Assembly (NCBI RefSeq): GCF_002723995.1 | Contig: NZ_BEWP01000001.1 | Coordinates: 474,065 to 538,064 of the forward strand | Reading direction: 5' to 3' | Origin: Gluconobacter kondonii | GTDB lineage: Bacteria > Pseudomonadota > Alphaproteobacteria > Acetobacterales > Acetobacteraceae | Length of the DNA: 64,000 bases | Part shown: piece by piece, positions 62,967-64,000 of the stretch | Position numbering within the stretch: position 1 is the first letter of the stretch | How the letters are laid out: each line of letters begins with the position of its first letter | Program-made: the position numbers and the translations under genes | The notes under the pieces: model-generated | What the model was told of the DNA's origin: nothing | The model's database searches: none | Seen by the model: the letters and a program-made list of their open reading frames with translations, nothing else

Positions 62967-64000
62967 ATGAAACAGCGTGAACTTGGCCGCACCGGCATTG
63001 CCGTCAGCGAAATCTGCCTCGGCACCATGACCTTCGGTCAGCAGAACACCGAAACCGAGGGCCACGCCCAGCTCGACATGGCGCTGGACCACGGCATCAA
63101 TTTCATCGACACCGCCGAACTTTATTCCATCCCGCCCCGCGCCGAGACGCAGGGCTCAACCGAAACCATCATCGGAAGCTGGCTGAAAGCGCGCGGCGGC
63201 CGTGACCGTCTCGTCATCGCCAGCAAGGTCGTCGGACGGACGGCCATGCCGTGGTTCCGCCCCGATGGCGAGGAAGCACGCCTCACCCCGCGCCAGATCC
63301 GCTATGCGCTCGAAGGCTCACTGCGCCGCCTCGGCACCGATTACATTGACCTTTATCAGCTCCACTGGCCCGACCGGAAAGTGGGCCTGTTCGGCGAAGG
63401 TGGCACGACCTTCCGCGACCTGCCCGAAGACTCCGCCGTTCCGTTCGAAGAGACGCTCGGCGTGCTCGGCGATCTCGTGAACGAAGGCAAGATCCGCCAT
63501 GTCGGTCTCTCCAACGAGACGGCTTGGGGCGTCTCAAAATTTCTGGAAGCCTCCCGCACGGGCCTGCCGCGCGTAGCCTCAATCCAGAACGCCTATAACC
63601 TGATCAACCGGACTTTCGAGATCGGTCTTGCCGAAATGGCGCTGCACGAGAAGGTCGGACTGCTGGCGTATTCCCCGCTCGCGCAGGGCTACCTGACCGG
63701 AAAATATCTGAACGGCGCCCGCCCCGCCAGAGCCCGCACCACGCTGTTCAACCGTGGCCAGCGTTACGAAAAGCCCGGCGTTGACGATGCCATCACGGCC
63801 TATCACGCCCTGGCCCGCGAGGAAGGGATCGACCCTACCCAGCTCGCGATCGCGTTCGTCACCTCACGCCCGTTCGTGACATCCAACATCATCGGCGCCA
63901 CCAGCGTCGATCAGCTCCGTACCATTCTCGGCGCGACAGATGTCATCATCACGCCCGAGCTGGAAGAGAAGATCAACGCCATCCATCAGGTGCACTCCAA
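62967..64000 (+). CDS. Tas-type aldo/keto reductase (partial, runs off the window)
   Basis: 344 residues visible and no stop before the end of the window. From ATG 62967. AKR fold: FIDTAELYSIPPRAET with catalytic Asp/Tyr, the Lys in VIASKVVG, His in YQLHWPD and GKIRHVGLSNET. The E. coli Tas relatives and the ELYSIP block show the same order. Substrate unknown. Only the last few residues are missing. Confidence 0.9.
   Translation, partial: MKQRELGRTGIAVSEICLGTMTFGQQNTETEGHAQLDMALDHGINFIDTAELYSIPPRAETQGSTETIIGSWLKARGGRDRLVIASKVVGRTAMPWFRPDGEEARLTPRQIRYALEGSLRRLGTDYIDLYQLHWPDRKVGLFGEGGTTFRDLPEDSAVPFEETLGVLGDLVNEGKIRHVGLSNETAWGVSKFLEASRTGLPRVASIQNAYNLINRTFEIGLAEMALHEKVGLLAYSPLAQGYLTGKYLNGARPARARTTLFNRGQRYEKPGVDDAITAYHALAREEGIDPTQLAIAFVTSRPFVTSNIIGATSVDQLRTILGATDVIITPELEEKINAIHQVHS

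Noticed and set aside
1..64000. tRNA, rRNA, insertion sequences, phage genes and CRISPR arrays
   Set aside because: I looked for cloverleaf stretches, transposases, integrases and regularly spaced repeats by eye and found none. A tRNA scan would be needed to exclude a single tRNA gene.

Overview
The window is GC-rich (much less so in a few stretches), densely packed alphaproteobacterial chromosome, most likely from an acetic acid bacterium of the genus Gluconobacter (Acetobacteraceae). The evidence is a C4-type 5-aminolevulinate synthase, System I cytochrome c maturation genes, several Acetobacteraceae-style surface-polysaccharide and Hint-domain proteins, and an aldo/keto reductase at 47905-48903 that, from memory, is almost identical to the G. 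oxydans glycerol/L-glyceraldehyde reductase AKR11B4. The species cannot be fixed from the sequence alone. I saw no rRNA, tRNA, insertion sequence, prophage, CRISPR array or origin. No gene-free stretch exceeds about 300 bases.

1-11.8 kb: mostly minus strand. It holds rarA-rluC (recombination and rRNA modification), a large AsmA/YhdP-like envelope protein, the peroxiredoxin Bcp, a Pro/Gly-repeat exported protein, an aat operon with two paralogous exported DUF4412-like proteins, and MAPEG, EcsC-like and EVE proteins. 11.9-17.5 kb: the cytochrome c maturation operon ccmCDEFGHI, including a 55-residue ccmD, but without ccmA or ccmB, followed by a zinc-ribbon membrane protein. 17.5-24.1 kb: a DMT exporter, a class II fumarase with unusual active-site substitutions, an exported S10 serine carboxypeptidase, and a bacteriophytochrome histidine kinase behind a near-consensus promoter.

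24.1-31.4 kb: an operon of an unknown 100-residue protein, cvpA and purF. An AT-rich stretch follows with a 620-residue Hint-domain surface protein, then hemA, a pirin and a small unknown protein. 31.4-46.5 kb: a degenerate EAL protein, an MFS symporter, an FAD dehydrogenase with a UPF0114 membrane protein, a PfpI/DJ-1 protein, two tandem CDF metal exporters, a ClC antiporter, a lipoprotein acid phosphatase, an Rdx/SelW protein, an HWE kinase with a receiver protein, and a COG0523 metallochaperone GTPase coupled to a WD40 protein.

46.5-56.4 kb: a surface-polysaccharide region with an O-antigen ligase-like protein, three GT4 glycosyltransferases (two of them tandem duplicates) and a fusion of a seemingly dead sugar nucleotidyltransferase to an intact-looking HAD phosphatase. 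AKR11B4 and an intact GGDEF-EAL protein lie among them. 56.4-64 kb: mtnA, a DUF2272 lipoprotein, a rhodanese, a cysteine synthase-like enzyme, and an OmpR-type two-component system whose sensor has a Met/His/Pro-rich periplasmic insert. A Tas-type aldo/keto reductase is cut by the window end.

Common themes are envelope and polysaccharide building, metal homeostasis (CDF pair, COG0523, possible metal sensor), c-di-GMP and light/stress signalling, and redox biochemistry. The most unusual items are the Hint-domain protein, the pseudo-nucleotidyltransferase-HAD fusion and the catalytically dead EAL protein.
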